From: Mycolicibacterium goodii
GTDB lineage: Bacteria > Actinomycetota > Actinomycetes > Mycobacteriales > Mycobacteriaceae
Direction: 5' to 3'
Length of the DNA: 64,000 nucleotides
Assembly (NCBI RefSeq): GCF_001187505.1
Contig: NZ_CP012150.1
Location: 6,668,048 to 6,732,047, forward strand
Position numbers and translations under genes: made by a program. Below, one piece after another: positions 56,754-64,000 of the stretch. The notes under the pieces were generated by a model. The model saw only the letters and a list, made by a program, of their open reading frames with translations. It had not been told where the DNA came from and ran no database searches. The stretch's first letter is position 1. Each line of letters begins with the position of its first letter.

Positions 56754-57430
56754 TTCATCCAGGCCGGGGTGAGCGGCAGACCGTTGCGGTGGCGGTATTC
56801 GGCGATTGCCTTGAGGTTCTTCAGTTCCAGCAGGTGACCGGGGCCGAACATGTCCCAGAAATCACCCACCCACACCGGCCGCCCCGGCGGCGCGGTCTCC
56901 GGGTACGGGTTCTTGTCGTAGAACGGGTGGTGGCAATTCGTCCACAGCACAACCGATCCCGGCTTGTCGAACACCACCTGGGCGTCGACGATGCGCATCA
57001 GGTAGATCATCCACAGGTGTTTGCCCTGATCCCACGCGCAGTGGTAGTCCACCGTCATCGCGTCGCGGTTGGCGACGGTGCGGGTGTAGATCGCGCTGCC
57101 GGGTCCGCCGCCGCCCTCCCCGAGGCGGTCGTGGGCCACCCACAGTCCCGGCTCCTCGGTGGTGGCGAAACCCCGGAGGCTGTAGGTCCATTCCTCGAGG
57201 CTGCGGGTGTCGGCGAGGTAGTCGAACAGTTCGTCGGGCGGGCATGCGATGTAGTCGTTGACCGTGCAGTACTCGCCGTAGACCTGCTCGTGCGGGTACA
57301 CCGAGCGCATCATCTCCATGATGATCGGGGTCGCGGCCTCCTTGGGTGAGGTCTCGATCCGGATGAGCCCGTCGATGGGTTCGGCGGTCCCCCGGTGGGT
57401 GGTGATGTCTTCAAGCGCGGGCAGTGGCAT
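56750..57430 (-). CDS. SRPBCC/START-like protein
   Basis: The 226-residue protein has an SRPBCC-type start to its domain near residue 55 (VYGEYCTVNDYIACPPDELF, DYLADTRSLEEWTYSLRGF), then strands with VTVANRDAMTVDYHCAWDQG-like sequence and VVFDKPGSVVLWTNCHHPFY. The fold is used by polyketide cyclases and lipid-binding proteins. It starts at ATG 57430 with AGGAG upstream and overlaps the ThDP gene by 20 bp. I cannot tell whether it is a catalyst or a carrier. Confidence 0.7.
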   Translation of the reverse strand: MPLPALEDITTHRGTAEPIDGLIRIETSPKEAATPIIMEMMRSVYPHEQVYGEYCTVNDYIACPPDELFDYLADTRSLEEWTYSLRGFATTEEPGLWVAHDRLGEGGGGPGSAIYTRTVANRDAMTVDYHCAWDQGKHLWMIYLMRIVDAQVVFDKPGSVVLWTNCHHPFYDKNPYPETAPPGRPVWVGDFWDMFGPGHLLELKNLKAIAEYRHRNGLPLTPAWMK

Positions 57431-59150
57431 GGGAATCGCTCTCCTGGGTGATCGAAGTTGTTGTGGTCGTGGTGAGAAACGCTGCGAAAGGCGGGATTTC
57501 ATCGGGTGAGCATTCGACGCTGACGACCGAGGGGCCGTCGGTGCGCAGTGCGGCGTCCAGGGCCGCGGGCAGTCCGTCGATGTCGTCGACGTCGATCGCG
57601 GTCAGTCCGGGCAGCATGGCGGCGAGGCCCGTCCCCAACCGGCTCGGGCCGAATCGGTTGTAGCTGTAGCGGTCCTGGTAGAACAGCTGCTCGCGCGTGA
57701 CGCACATGGCGTGCGCGTGGTTGTCGAACAGCAGGAACGTGATGGGCAGCCGGTACTGCACCGCGGTGTGGATCTCCATGCCGTGCATGAAGAATGAGCC
57801 GTCACCGGCGATCACCACGGTACGCCGCGGCCCGTGCGGGCCGGGCCGTTGGGCGCGGTGGAATGTCATCCCGATACCGGCGCCGAAGCTGTAACCCATG
57901 CCGCCCATGCCGAGTGCGACCAGGAAGCGCCCGTCGCGGCGCACCGGCAGGTGGTGGATGGCCGACGCGCCGATGTTGCCCGCGTCGACGACGATGTCGG
58001 TGCCGTCGGGCAGCATGCGGTCGAGGACCCGCATGGCCTCGCGGTACCGGATGCCCGGCCCCTCGTGCGGCGGTGTCGGTAATTCGGTGCGCGGCACCGT
58101 GTCCGGGACGCGTATCTGATGTGGCCTGCCGTTGCCGGTGAGCGCTTCGGCGAGCATCGTCAGCGCGCCGCGCAGATCGTCGGTGTGGACGTGGGTGGCG
58201 GGCACGTACGGTTGCTGCGCTCCGATCGAGTACGTCGGCACCGAACCAAGCACGCCGTCGAGTCCGGCGCGGGCCGTGACGCTCATGCGCGTACCGACCA
58301 GCAGGCAGGCGCCGCTGCCCGCGGCCGCGGCGACGACGCCGGGATGGCCCATCACCCCGGAGACGCCCAGCGCGGACGAGGATCCGAAACCTGGTGTGCC
58401 GCCGACATCTTTGGCGTCGGGTACGGTCGCGATCCGGGCGCGCAGGGTTGCGCGCAGCCGTTCGAGTTCGGCCCGGGCGTCGTCCCTGGCGACCTGTTCG
58501 CCTGCGAAGATCGTGATGGGCCCGTCGGCACGCCGCAGTCCCCGCACCATCATGTTCAGATCGGAGATTCTGGTTCCGAGTTGCATACCGGGCAAGCCGC
58601 CGTTGACGTGTGCCGGTTCGGCAGGCTCGGCCTGCTGGATGTTCTTGGGCAGCAACAACACTGCCGGTCCTCCGGTGCGCGCGGCGGCCAGCGCCTGGGG
58701 CAGCACGGTGTGGATCGCCTCGGGTGACATCACCCGACGGCAGTACACGCTCACGGCCGAGAACAGCGCCAGCGCGTCGAGCGCGCCGTTGTCGCCGCTG
58801 GTGTCCTGGAACGACCCGTGGCCGTCGAGCGTGGTCGGCGGTTGCCCGATCAGGGCGAGCACCGGAACCCGGCTGGCGAGCGATTCGCCGAGCCCCGGCA
58901 CCGTGTTGAGGCAACCACCACCGGAGGTCGCGGCCACCACACCGATCCCGGCGCCGCTGCGGCTGTAACCATCTGCCATTGCCGCAGCGGAGAATTCGTG
59001 TTTGGCAAGCACCGCGGTGATGTCGTCACGAAAGAACGCCGCATCGTAGAGATCCTCGATGTTGGCTCCGTCGACCCCGAAGATGTGGCTGATCCCGCTC
59101 TGTGCGAGATAGCCGACGATGCGGTCTACCACTCTGCGCCCATTGGCCAT
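57411..59150 (-). CDS. Thiamine-diphosphate-dependent enzyme (acetolactate-synthase-like)
   Basis: The 579-residue protein has the catalytic Glu52 in VLAKHEFSAAAMADGYSR, a central domain, and the ThDP/Mg motif GDGSFFMHGMEIHTAVQYRL followed by LFDNHAHAM. Family members join a 2-oxoacid-derived acyl anion to an aldehyde, ketone or acyl group. It begins the four-gene overlapping cluster at ATG 59150, with GGGAG before it and a SigL-type promoter 30 bp upstream. It does not look like the housekeeping IlvB (no acetolactate-specific insert recognised). Its product is unknown. Confidence 0.87.
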   Translation of the reverse strand: MANGRRVVDRIVGYLAQSGISHIFGVDGANIEDLYDAAFFRDDITAVLAKHEFSAAAMADGYSRSGAGIGVVAATSGGGCLNTVPGLGESLASRVPVLALIGQPPTTLDGHGSFQDTSGDNGALDALALFSAVSVYCRRVMSPEAIHTVLPQALAAARTGGPAVLLLPKNIQQAEPAEPAHVNGGLPGMQLGTRISDLNMMVRGLRRADGPITIFAGEQVARDDARAELERLRATLRARIATVPDAKDVGGTPGFGSSSALGVSGVMGHPGVVAAAAGSGACLLVGTRMSVTARAGLDGVLGSVPTYSIGAQQPYVPATHVHTDDLRGALTMLAEALTGNGRPHQIRVPDTVPRTELPTPPHEGPGIRYREAMRVLDRMLPDGTDIVVDAGNIGASAIHHLPVRRDGRFLVALGMGGMGYSFGAGIGMTFHRAQRPGPHGPRRTVVIAGDGSFFMHGMEIHTAVQYRLPITFLLFDNHAHAMCVTREQLFYQDRYSYNRFGPSRLGTGLAAMLPGLTAIDVDDIDGLPAALDAALRTDGPSVVSVECSPDEIPPFAAFLTTTTTTSITQESDSHATARA

Positions 59151-59179
59151 CTGTCACCTACTCCCGTCGTGTGCCTAGT

Positions 59180-59207
59180 GACACGAGGGGTGAGCAGAAC
59201 CGGTTCA
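59180..59207 (-). promoter_or_regulatory. SigL-type promoter of the ThDP/ketosynthase cluster
   Basis: On the minus strand TGAACC (59207-59202) and CGTGTC (59185-59180) are 16 bp apart, a full match to the SigL consensus as I recall it (TGAACC, 16-18 bp, CGTgtr). The predicted start near 59173 leaves about 23 nt before the ThDP enzyme ATG. The sigL promoter itself at 60581-60608 has the same layout with TGAACT and CGTATC. Confidence 0.8.
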
Positions 59208-59292
59208 AACCGATGGGCGCTTTCGGTGTTTTCCCATCAGGGGCGCAGCCGACGGACAGCGAATTCCGAGCCGGACCGGGACGTCGGTGACG

Positions 59293-60027
59293 TCAGAGCT
59301 TCTTTTCGAGCAGGACTTTCCCGTCGGCGACCGAGACCATCTGGATCGCGGCGATGTCGTCTTTGGGCTTCTGGGTGTTGCCACTGGGCAGTGCGGTCGC
59401 ATTGGTCAATCCCAGCCAGGTGGCGACCTGCTCGCGGCTGCCGTCCCGGCCGACCACCACCATGCCCAGGTCCTGCGGCGGGGCGCCCTTGCTGCCCCAG
59501 TCGCCGTATGAGCACGCCATGTCGATCCGCGTGCCCCAGCTGTAGCTCGTCAGCGCGATGCTGGCGTTGATCGGGGTGTCGGCGACCTTCGACATCTCCA
59601 GCATCTGCGCGGTCTGCTGCTCGGTTCCGCGCTGCAGGCCGAAGACCTCGGGGCGGGCCAGCACGACGATGCCGAATGCCAGCAGCGCCGCGGCGAGTGC
59701 GGCCACCGATGTCGTCACCCACCGGTTGCGACGCCTGCGGGCGTCGACCTTGGCCATGACCGAGTCCAGCACCTCGGGGCGCAGCGGCGGATCGGGCTGC
59801 CCGGCGTCGATGGCGTTCACGTCGTCGATGTCGATCATCGCGAGCAGCGCGGGTATGCCGCTGAGTTCGGCGACGCCGGCGCGGCAGTGCGCGCACGTGC
59901 TCAGGTGCGCTTCGTATTCGCGGCGCTCCGCACTCGACAGGGAACCGAGCACATATGCCGCGTCCCACGTCGAGTACCGGTCGGGGTCGGCCGGCCCGAT
60001 CCGATGGGGTTCTCCGAGTTGAGTCAT
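59293..60027 (-). CDS. rslA: Anti-sigma-L factor RslA
   Basis: The 244-residue protein has the zinc anti-sigma motif His41-x3-Cys45-x2-Cys48 (HLSTCAHC), one membrane helix (about 103-122) and an extracytoplasmic domain. It binds and silences SigL and releases it when the zinc site is oxidised or the outer domain is signalled. ATG 60027 overlaps the sigL TGA (ATGA), so sigma and anti-sigma are made in step. About 140 bp separate it from the next cluster, which has its own SigL promoter. Confidence 0.93.
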   Translation of the reverse strand: MTQLGEPHRIGPADPDRYSTWDAAYVLGSLSSAERREYEAHLSTCAHCRAGVAELSGIPALLAMIDIDDVNAIDAGQPDPPLRPEVLDSVMAKVDARRRRNRWVTTSVAALAAALLAFGIVVLARPEVFGLQRGTEQQTAQMLEMSKVADTPINASIALTSYSWGTRIDMACSYGDWGSKGAPPQDLGMVVVGRDGSREQVATWLGLTNATALPSGNTQKPKDDIAAIQMVSVADGKVLLEKKL

Positions 60028-60563
60028 CGTGTCACCCCCATTTCCTGCAAGTTCAGTTTCAGCGCGCGGACCGCGTAGTGCAGCCGCGATTTCACGGTGC
60101 CCTCGGGTATCTGCAGCTCGGCCGCGATCTGCCCGGTGGTCTGTCCCTGGTAGTACGCGCGCCGGATCACCGCCCGATGGTCATCGGAGAGCTGGCTGAG
60201 GGCGGTGCTCAACAGAAGCCGGTCCAACGCGGTATCCACCTGGTCGGGGGTGGCGTGATCGGCCACCTGTTCTGGGTCGGGGACGTCGGTCTCGTTGCGG
60301 AAACGAGCGCTGCGTCGTTCATCGATAATCATGTTGCGTGCCACGGTGAAAAGCCAGGCCCGCGGCGAGCGGTCGGGGCCGATGCCATCGGCTCCGCCAC
60401 CGGTGCGGAGGTCGGGTTGGTGGCGCCACGCGCGCAGCAGCGTCTCCTGCACAACATCCTCGGCCCGCGCGCGGTCGCCGGTCAGGCGTAGCGCGTATCG
60501 CCACAGTGCGGTGGCGTGCTCGTCGTAGAGCGCCCGCATCATGGCGGCCTCCGGATCCTCCAT
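60024..60563 (-). CDS. sigL: ECF RNA polymerase sigma factor SigL
   Basis: The 179-residue ECF sigma has region 2 (LYDEHATALWRYALRLTGDR ... DVVQETLLRAWRH, AWLFTVARNMIIDERRSARF) and region 4 (LSTALSQLSDDHRAVIRRAY, QIPEGTVKSRLHYAVRAL). It should read promoters of the TGAACC/CGTgtr type. ATG 60563 is 6 bp after GGAGG; a TTG two codons earlier is possible. It is preceded by its own SigL-type promoter and coupled to rslA. Confidence 0.93.
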   Translation of the reverse strand: MEDPEAAMMRALYDEHATALWRYALRLTGDRARAEDVVQETLLRAWRHQPDLRTGGGADGIGPDRSPRAWLFTVARNMIIDERRSARFRNETDVPDPEQVADHATPDQVDTALDRLLLSTALSQLSDDHRAVIRRAYYQGQTTGQIAAELQIPEGTVKSRLHYAVRALKLNLQEMGVTR

Positions 60564-60580
60564 TCCCAACCTCCGTCTTT

Positions 60581-60608
60581 GATACGACGTTGGGCGTGAT
60601 CCAGTTCA
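60581..60608 (-). promoter_or_regulatory. SigL-type autoregulated promoter of sigL-rslA
   Basis: On the minus strand TGAAC (60608-60604) and CGTATC (60586-60581) have 17 bp between them (16 after the sixth base TGAACT). This is the expected autoregulatory site of sigL, known in M. tuberculosis. It sits between mapA and sigL, allowing separate transcription from the secY-adk-mapA operon. Confidence 0.7.
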
Positions 60609-60670
60609 TTACACCTTTGCGCCCGCTGCACACAGCACGGTTCCGGCGTTTTCAGCAATTGCTGGAGGCG

Positions 60671-61468
60671 TTACCGGGTGAGGATGCGGGGGCCGTCTTC
60701 GGTGACGGCGACCGTGTGCTCCCAGTGGGCGGCGCGGGTGCCGTCGGCGGTGACGACGGTCCACTCGTCGTCGAGCACCACGGTCTTGGTGGTGCCGAGG
60801 GTCAGCATCGGTTCGATGGCCAGCACCGAACCCGGGGCCAGGTACGGTCCGCGTCCGGGGGCGCCCTCGTTGGGCAGGAACGGATCCATGTGCATCTGGC
60901 GACCGATGCCGTGCCCGCCGTAGTTGGCGACGATGCCGTACTTGCGGTCGTCGCGGGCCTCCGCGGCGTGGGTCTCGACCTCGATGGCGTGTGAGACGTC
61001 GGTGAGCCGGTTGCCGGGCACCATCGCGGCGATGCCTGCCTCCATCGCGGCCTTGGTGGCCGCCGACAGCGCCTCGTCGGCGGGAATCAGCTGACCCACG
61101 CCGAACGTCACGGCGGAATCGCCGTGCCAGCCGTCGACGATGGCGCCGCAGTCGATGGAGACCAGGTCGCCCGCGGCCAGCACCTCGTCGGCCGACGGGA
61201 TGCCGTGCACCACGCGCTGGTTGACCGACGCGCAGATGCTGGCCGGGAAGCCGTGGTAACCGAGGAACGACGGGATGCCGCCGCCCTCGCGGATGACCGT
61301 TTCGGCGATCTTGTCGAGTTCCAGGGTCGTGACGCCGGGAGCGGCCGCGGCCTGCACAGCGCGCAGGGCCGATGCGACGAGCGCACCCGCCACGGCCATG
61401 GCGTCGAGCTCCGCGGGCGTGCGTTGCACGACGACCTTGGGCTTGCGCCTGCCGCGCAGCTTGATCAC
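60671..61468 (-). CDS. mapA: Methionine aminopeptidase, type I
   Basis: The 265-residue protein is a type I MetAP without the N-terminal zinc-finger linker: [15 protein letters not shown], metal-binding Asp in [19 protein letters not shown], His in [16 protein letters not shown], Glu in [10 protein letters not shown] and WEHTVAVT. It removes initiator Met. It starts at GTG 61468, 18 bp after adk, in the secY-adk-mapA operon. Confidence 0.96.
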   Translation of the reverse strand: MIKLRGRRKPKVVVQRTPAELDAMAVAGALVASALRAVQAAAAPGVTTLELDKIAETVIREGGGIPSFLGYHGFPASICASVNQRVVHGIPSADEVLAAGDLVSIDCGAIVDGWHGDSAVTFGVGQLIPADEALSAATKAAMEAGIAAMVPGNRLTDVSHAIEVETHAAEARDDRKYGIVANYGGHGIGRQMHMDPFLPNEGAPGRGPYLAPGSVLAIEPMLTLGTTKTVVLDDEWTVVTADGTRAAHWEHTVAVTEDGPRILTR

Positions 61469-61486
61469 GGTACCGCTCCGATCAGC

Positions 61487-62032
61487 TCACTTACCGAGCG
61501 CGGCCAGCGCCCGGGCGAACACCTCGTCGAGGGCACCCACCGCGTTGACGGTCTTCAGGTCGTCGCGGTAGTACTCCAACAGCGGTTCGGTCTCGTCGCG
61601 GTAGACCTTCATGCGGTTGCGGATCACCTCGTCGGTGTCGTCGGCGCGGCCGCGGCCCTTGAGGCGGGTCAGCAGCTCGTCCTCGGACACCTGGAACTCG
61701 AGCACGGCGTCGAGTTTGGTGTTGCGCGCGGCCAGCATGTCCTTGAGCGCACCGGCCTGCTCGACCGAGCGGGGGTAGCCGTCGAGGATGAATCCTGCGG
61801 CCGCGTCGGGCTGGTCGATGCGGTCCTCGACCAGCCGGTTCGTCAGCTCGGCCGGGACGAGGTCGCCGGCGTCGAGGTAGCGCTTGGCTTCCAGGCCGAG
61901 GGGCGTGCCCTCGCCGATGTTCTTGCGGAAGAGGTCCCCGGTGGAGATCTGCGGGATGCCGAGCTTCTCGGACAGCTTCTCCGCCTGCGTACCCTTGCCC
62001 GCCCCGGGCGGTCCGAGTAGAACGACTCTCAC
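61487..62032 (-). CDS. adk: Adenylate kinase
   Basis: The 181-residue protein has the P-loop [29 protein letters not shown] and [15 protein letters not shown], and a short lid without zinc cysteines, typical of mycobacterial Adk. It balances ATP, ADP and AMP. It starts at GTG 62032 overlapping the secY TGA (GTGA). Confidence 0.97.
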   Translation of the reverse strand: MRVVLLGPPGAGKGTQAEKLSEKLGIPQISTGDLFRKNIGEGTPLGLEAKRYLDAGDLVPAELTNRLVEDRIDQPDAAAGFILDGYPRSVEQAGALKDMLAARNTKLDAVLEFQVSEDELLTRLKGRGRADDTDEVIRNRMKVYRDETEPLLEYYRDDLKTVNAVGALDEVFARALAALGK

Positions 62033-63354
62033 TTCAGGAACCCTTCGTAGTTACGTTGCATCAGCTGGCTCTCGATCTGCTTCACGGTGTCGAGACCGAC
62101 ACCGATCATGATCAGAACCGCGGTCCCGCCGAACGGCAGGTTCTGTACCGATCCGGTGTTGCCGATCTCCAGGAACAGGTTCGGCAGGACGGCGATCACG
62201 CCGAGGTAGATCGAGCCGGGCAGCGTGATGCGGCTCAGCACGTACCTTAGATAGTCCGCCGTCGGCTTGCCGGGACGGATGCCCGGGATGAAGCCGCCGA
62301 ATTTCTTCATCTCGTCGGCACGCTCGTCGGGGTTGAACGTGATCGACACATAGAAATAGGTGAAGAACACGATCAGGCCGAAGTAGATCGCGATGTAGAC
62401 GGGATCGGCGGGGTTGGTCAGGTAGTTCGCGACGAACTTGTCCCACCAGCCGGTGCCCGGGTTCGAGCTTCCGCTCTGGATCAGCTGTGTGATCAGGTGC
62501 GGGATGTAGATCAGCGACGACGCGAAGATGACCGGGATGACGCCGGCCTGGTTGACCTTGAGCGGCAGGTAGGTCGAGGTGCCGCCGTACATCTTGCGGC
62601 CCACCATGCGCTTGGCGTACTGGACCGGGATACGGCGTTGGCCCTGCTCGACGAACACCACGCCGATGATGATCACCAGGGCCGCGATGCAGACCGCGGT
62701 GAACACGACGCCGCCGCGGCTTTCCAGGATGGTCTGGCCCTCGGCCGGGATGCGGGCGGCGATACCGGCGAAGATCAGCAGCGACATGCCGTTGCCGATG
62801 CCGCGCTCGGTGACCAGCTCGCCCATCCACATCACCAGGGCCGCGCCTGCGGTCATGACCAGCACGATCACGATCAGGCCGAAGATCGAGCTGTCCTGGA
62901 TGATGTCCAGCGAGCAGCCCTGCAGCAGGCCGCCGTTGGCGGCGAGCGCCACGATGCTGGTGGCCTGCAGAATCGCCAGCGCGATCGACAGGTACCGGGT
63001 GTACTGGGTCATCTTGGCCTGGCCGGCCTGACCTTCTTTACGCAGCTGTTCGAACCTCGGGATCACCACGGTGAGCAGCTGCACGATGATGCTCGCGGTG
63101 ATGTACGGCATGACGCCCACCGCGAACACCGTGAGCTGCAGCAGCGCACCGCCGGAGAACAGGTTGATCAGTGAGTAGATCTGGGCCGAGTCGCCACCGC
63201 TGACCTGCTCGATGCATTGCTGCACGTTGGGGTAGTTCACCCCGGGCGACGGGATCGAGGCACCGACCCGGTACAGGATGACCAGGCCCAAGGTGAACAG
63301 GATCTTGCGTCTGAGGTCGGCCGTTCGCAGCGACGAGATGAAAGCCGAAAGCAC
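62029..63354 (-). CDS. secY: Protein translocase channel subunit SecY
   Basis: The 441-residue membrane protein has ten helices and the SecY signatures [20 protein letters not shown] near residue 80 and [20 protein letters not shown] near residue 180. It forms the Sec channel with SecE and SecG. GTG 63354 ([17 protein letters not shown]) has AGGAGG 6 bp upstream; the longer reading to 63396 is not needed. It begins the secY-adk-mapA operon. Confidence 0.97.
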   Translation of the reverse strand: MLSAFISSLRTADLRRKILFTLGLVILYRVGASIPSPGVNYPNVQQCIEQVSGGDSAQIYSLINLFSGGALLQLTVFAVGVMPYITASIIVQLLTVVIPRFEQLRKEGQAGQAKMTQYTRYLSIALAILQATSIVALAANGGLLQGCSLDIIQDSSIFGLIVIVLVMTAGAALVMWMGELVTERGIGNGMSLLIFAGIAARIPAEGQTILESRGGVVFTAVCIAALVIIIGVVFVEQGQRRIPVQYAKRMVGRKMYGGTSTYLPLKVNQAGVIPVIFASSLIYIPHLITQLIQSGSSNPGTGWWDKFVANYLTNPADPVYIAIYFGLIVFFTYFYVSITFNPDERADEMKKFGGFIPGIRPGKPTADYLRYVLSRITLPGSIYLGVIAVLPNLFLEIGNTGSVQNLPFGGTAVLIMIGVGLDTVKQIESQLMQRNYEGFLK

Positions 63355-63678
63355 TCTTCCTCCTGCGCAGCCGACCTTCACAGCGCGGCGTGCCAAATGG
63401 GGCTGGTGGGTCCAGCGTCAATGGTCAAGTCATGTCCGGCTTGTCTGCAGGCGCGCAGCCTGCGAACTCAGCCGTCAAACAGTCTACGAGAGTAACAGGA
63501 GCCCTCGCGCCGGCCCGCATCGATGGCGGGTGCGGCCGGTCCGGAACTCGGTCAGAGAAACCTTTCAGATTCGGAGCGTACAGTCGGCGACAGCTCGTTA
63601 TAGGGCCTAACTAATACCCGCACCCACCGCTCATGCGGGTGCGTACCTCACCTACGAGACAGACGAAAAGGGGGCGTC
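63355..63678. other. Divergent intergenic region secY / methyltransferase
   Basis: No credible gene lies in these 324 bp. Toward secY there is a TAGACT -10-like box (minus strand, 63486-63481). Toward the methyltransferase there is TAATAC (63612-63617) and a 7-bp hairpin, ACCCGCA (63616-63622) with TGCGGGT (63634-63640), that would sit at the start of its leader. Confidence 0.5.
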
Positions 63679-64000
63679 ATGGCGCGCACTCACGACGACA
63701 CCTGGGACCTCGCATCCAGCGTCGGCGCAACCGCGACGATGGTGGCCGCGGCGCGGGCGCTGGCGACCAGTGCCGACGATCCGGTCATCGACGACCCGTT
63801 CGCCGCACCTCTGGTGCGTGCGGTCGGCGTCGAATTCTTCACCAAGCTGGTCGACGACAGCTTCGATCTGTCGGCCCTCGACGAGGAAGGGCGCGCAGGC
63901 CTGACCCGGTTCGCCAACGTGATGGCGGCCCGCACCCGCTTCTTCGACGACTTCTTCCTCGACGCCTCGCGTGCCGGGATCCGCCAGTCGGTGATCTTGG
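63679..64000 (+). CDS. SAM-dependent methyltransferase (mycobacterial TIGR00027-type), 3' end outside window
   Basis: The visible 107 residues begin [20 protein letters not shown] with [20 protein letters not shown] and [14 protein letters not shown], then [20 protein letters not shown], the hallmark start of the large mycobacterial family of putative SAM methyltransferases related to leucine carboxyl methyltransferases. The SAM-binding motif and the rest lie beyond the window. ATG 63679 has AAGGGGG before it. Substrates of this family are mostly unknown. Confidence 0.9.
   Translation, partial: MARTHDDTWDLASSVGATATMVAAARALATSADDPVIDDPFAAPLVRAVGVEFFTKLVDDSFDLSALDEEGRAGLTRFANVMAARTRFFDDFFLDASRAGIRQSVIL

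Overview
The window is high-GC actinobacterial DNA that I read as Mycolicibacterium (Mycobacterium) smegmatis or a very close relative. The reasons are a complete ESX-4 type VII secretion locus, mycobacterial cutinase-like proteins, F420-dependent luciferase-like enzymes, rmlB-rmlC, sigL-rslA, a Cys-free S4 protein, frequent GTG/TTG starts and many starts a few bases after a -10 box (leaderless mRNAs). Gene order from the ribosomal block to rmlC, and in the mmsA and secY-sigL blocks, resembles M. tuberculosis from memory, with inserted accessory modules.

Layout. (1) 1-8.5 kb: B12-type diol/glycerol dehydratase (small, large and medium subunits, then the reactivase, which runs off the left edge), a divergent FhuF-like Fe-S protein, a GlcG/HbpS-like protein, an ExaC-like aldehyde dehydrogenase and a GAF regulator. 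No microcompartment shell gene is seen. (2) 8.6-10.2 kb: DEAD-box helicase rhlE1 with a strong terminator. (3) 10.2-19.7 kb: ESX-4 (esxT, esxU, an Rv3446c-like gene, eccC4 / eccD4, mycP4, eccB4) with two SigM-type promoters. (4) 19.8-23.6 kb: a CGNR regulator divergent from an EamA exporter, then three tandem cutinases. (5) 23.6-28.3 kb: infA-rpmJ-rpsM-rpsK-rpsD-rpoA-rplQ-truA. (6) 28.7-34.0 kb: NfeD-flotillin pair, then a response regulator fused to glutaredoxin-like and thioredoxin-reductase-like domains, with a cNMP-domain histidine kinase. (7) 34.2-38.2 kb: two F420-type paralogues, rmlB, rmlC, nitroreductase. (8) 38.2-47.5 kb: regulators, transporters, a P1 peptidase, and a FAD monooxygenase/TetR operon followed by an ABC exporter. 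(9) 47.7-51.3 kb: valine catabolism (mmsA, acyl-CoA dehydrogenase, mmsB). (10) 51.3-54.7 kb: HAD hydrolase, NarL-type two-component pair, MarR regulator. (11) 54.7-59.2 kb: an overlapping four-gene cluster (ThDP enzyme, SRPBCC protein, ketosynthase III, aminotransferase). (12) 59.3-63.4 kb: rslA, sigL, mapA, adk, secY; then the start of a methyltransferase gene.

The most interesting systems are the four-gene ThDP/ketosynthase/SRPBCC/aminotransferase cluster, whose upstream region carries a near-perfect SigL-type promoter of the same design as that of sigL itself, and the phospho-receiver/oxidoreductase fusion in which both expected redox CxxC motifs are gone. Two genes (flotillin and the acyl-CoA dehydrogenase) are broken by apparent single-base losses in homopolymer runs. 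No tRNA, rRNA, insertion sequence, CRISPR array or attachment site was seen.
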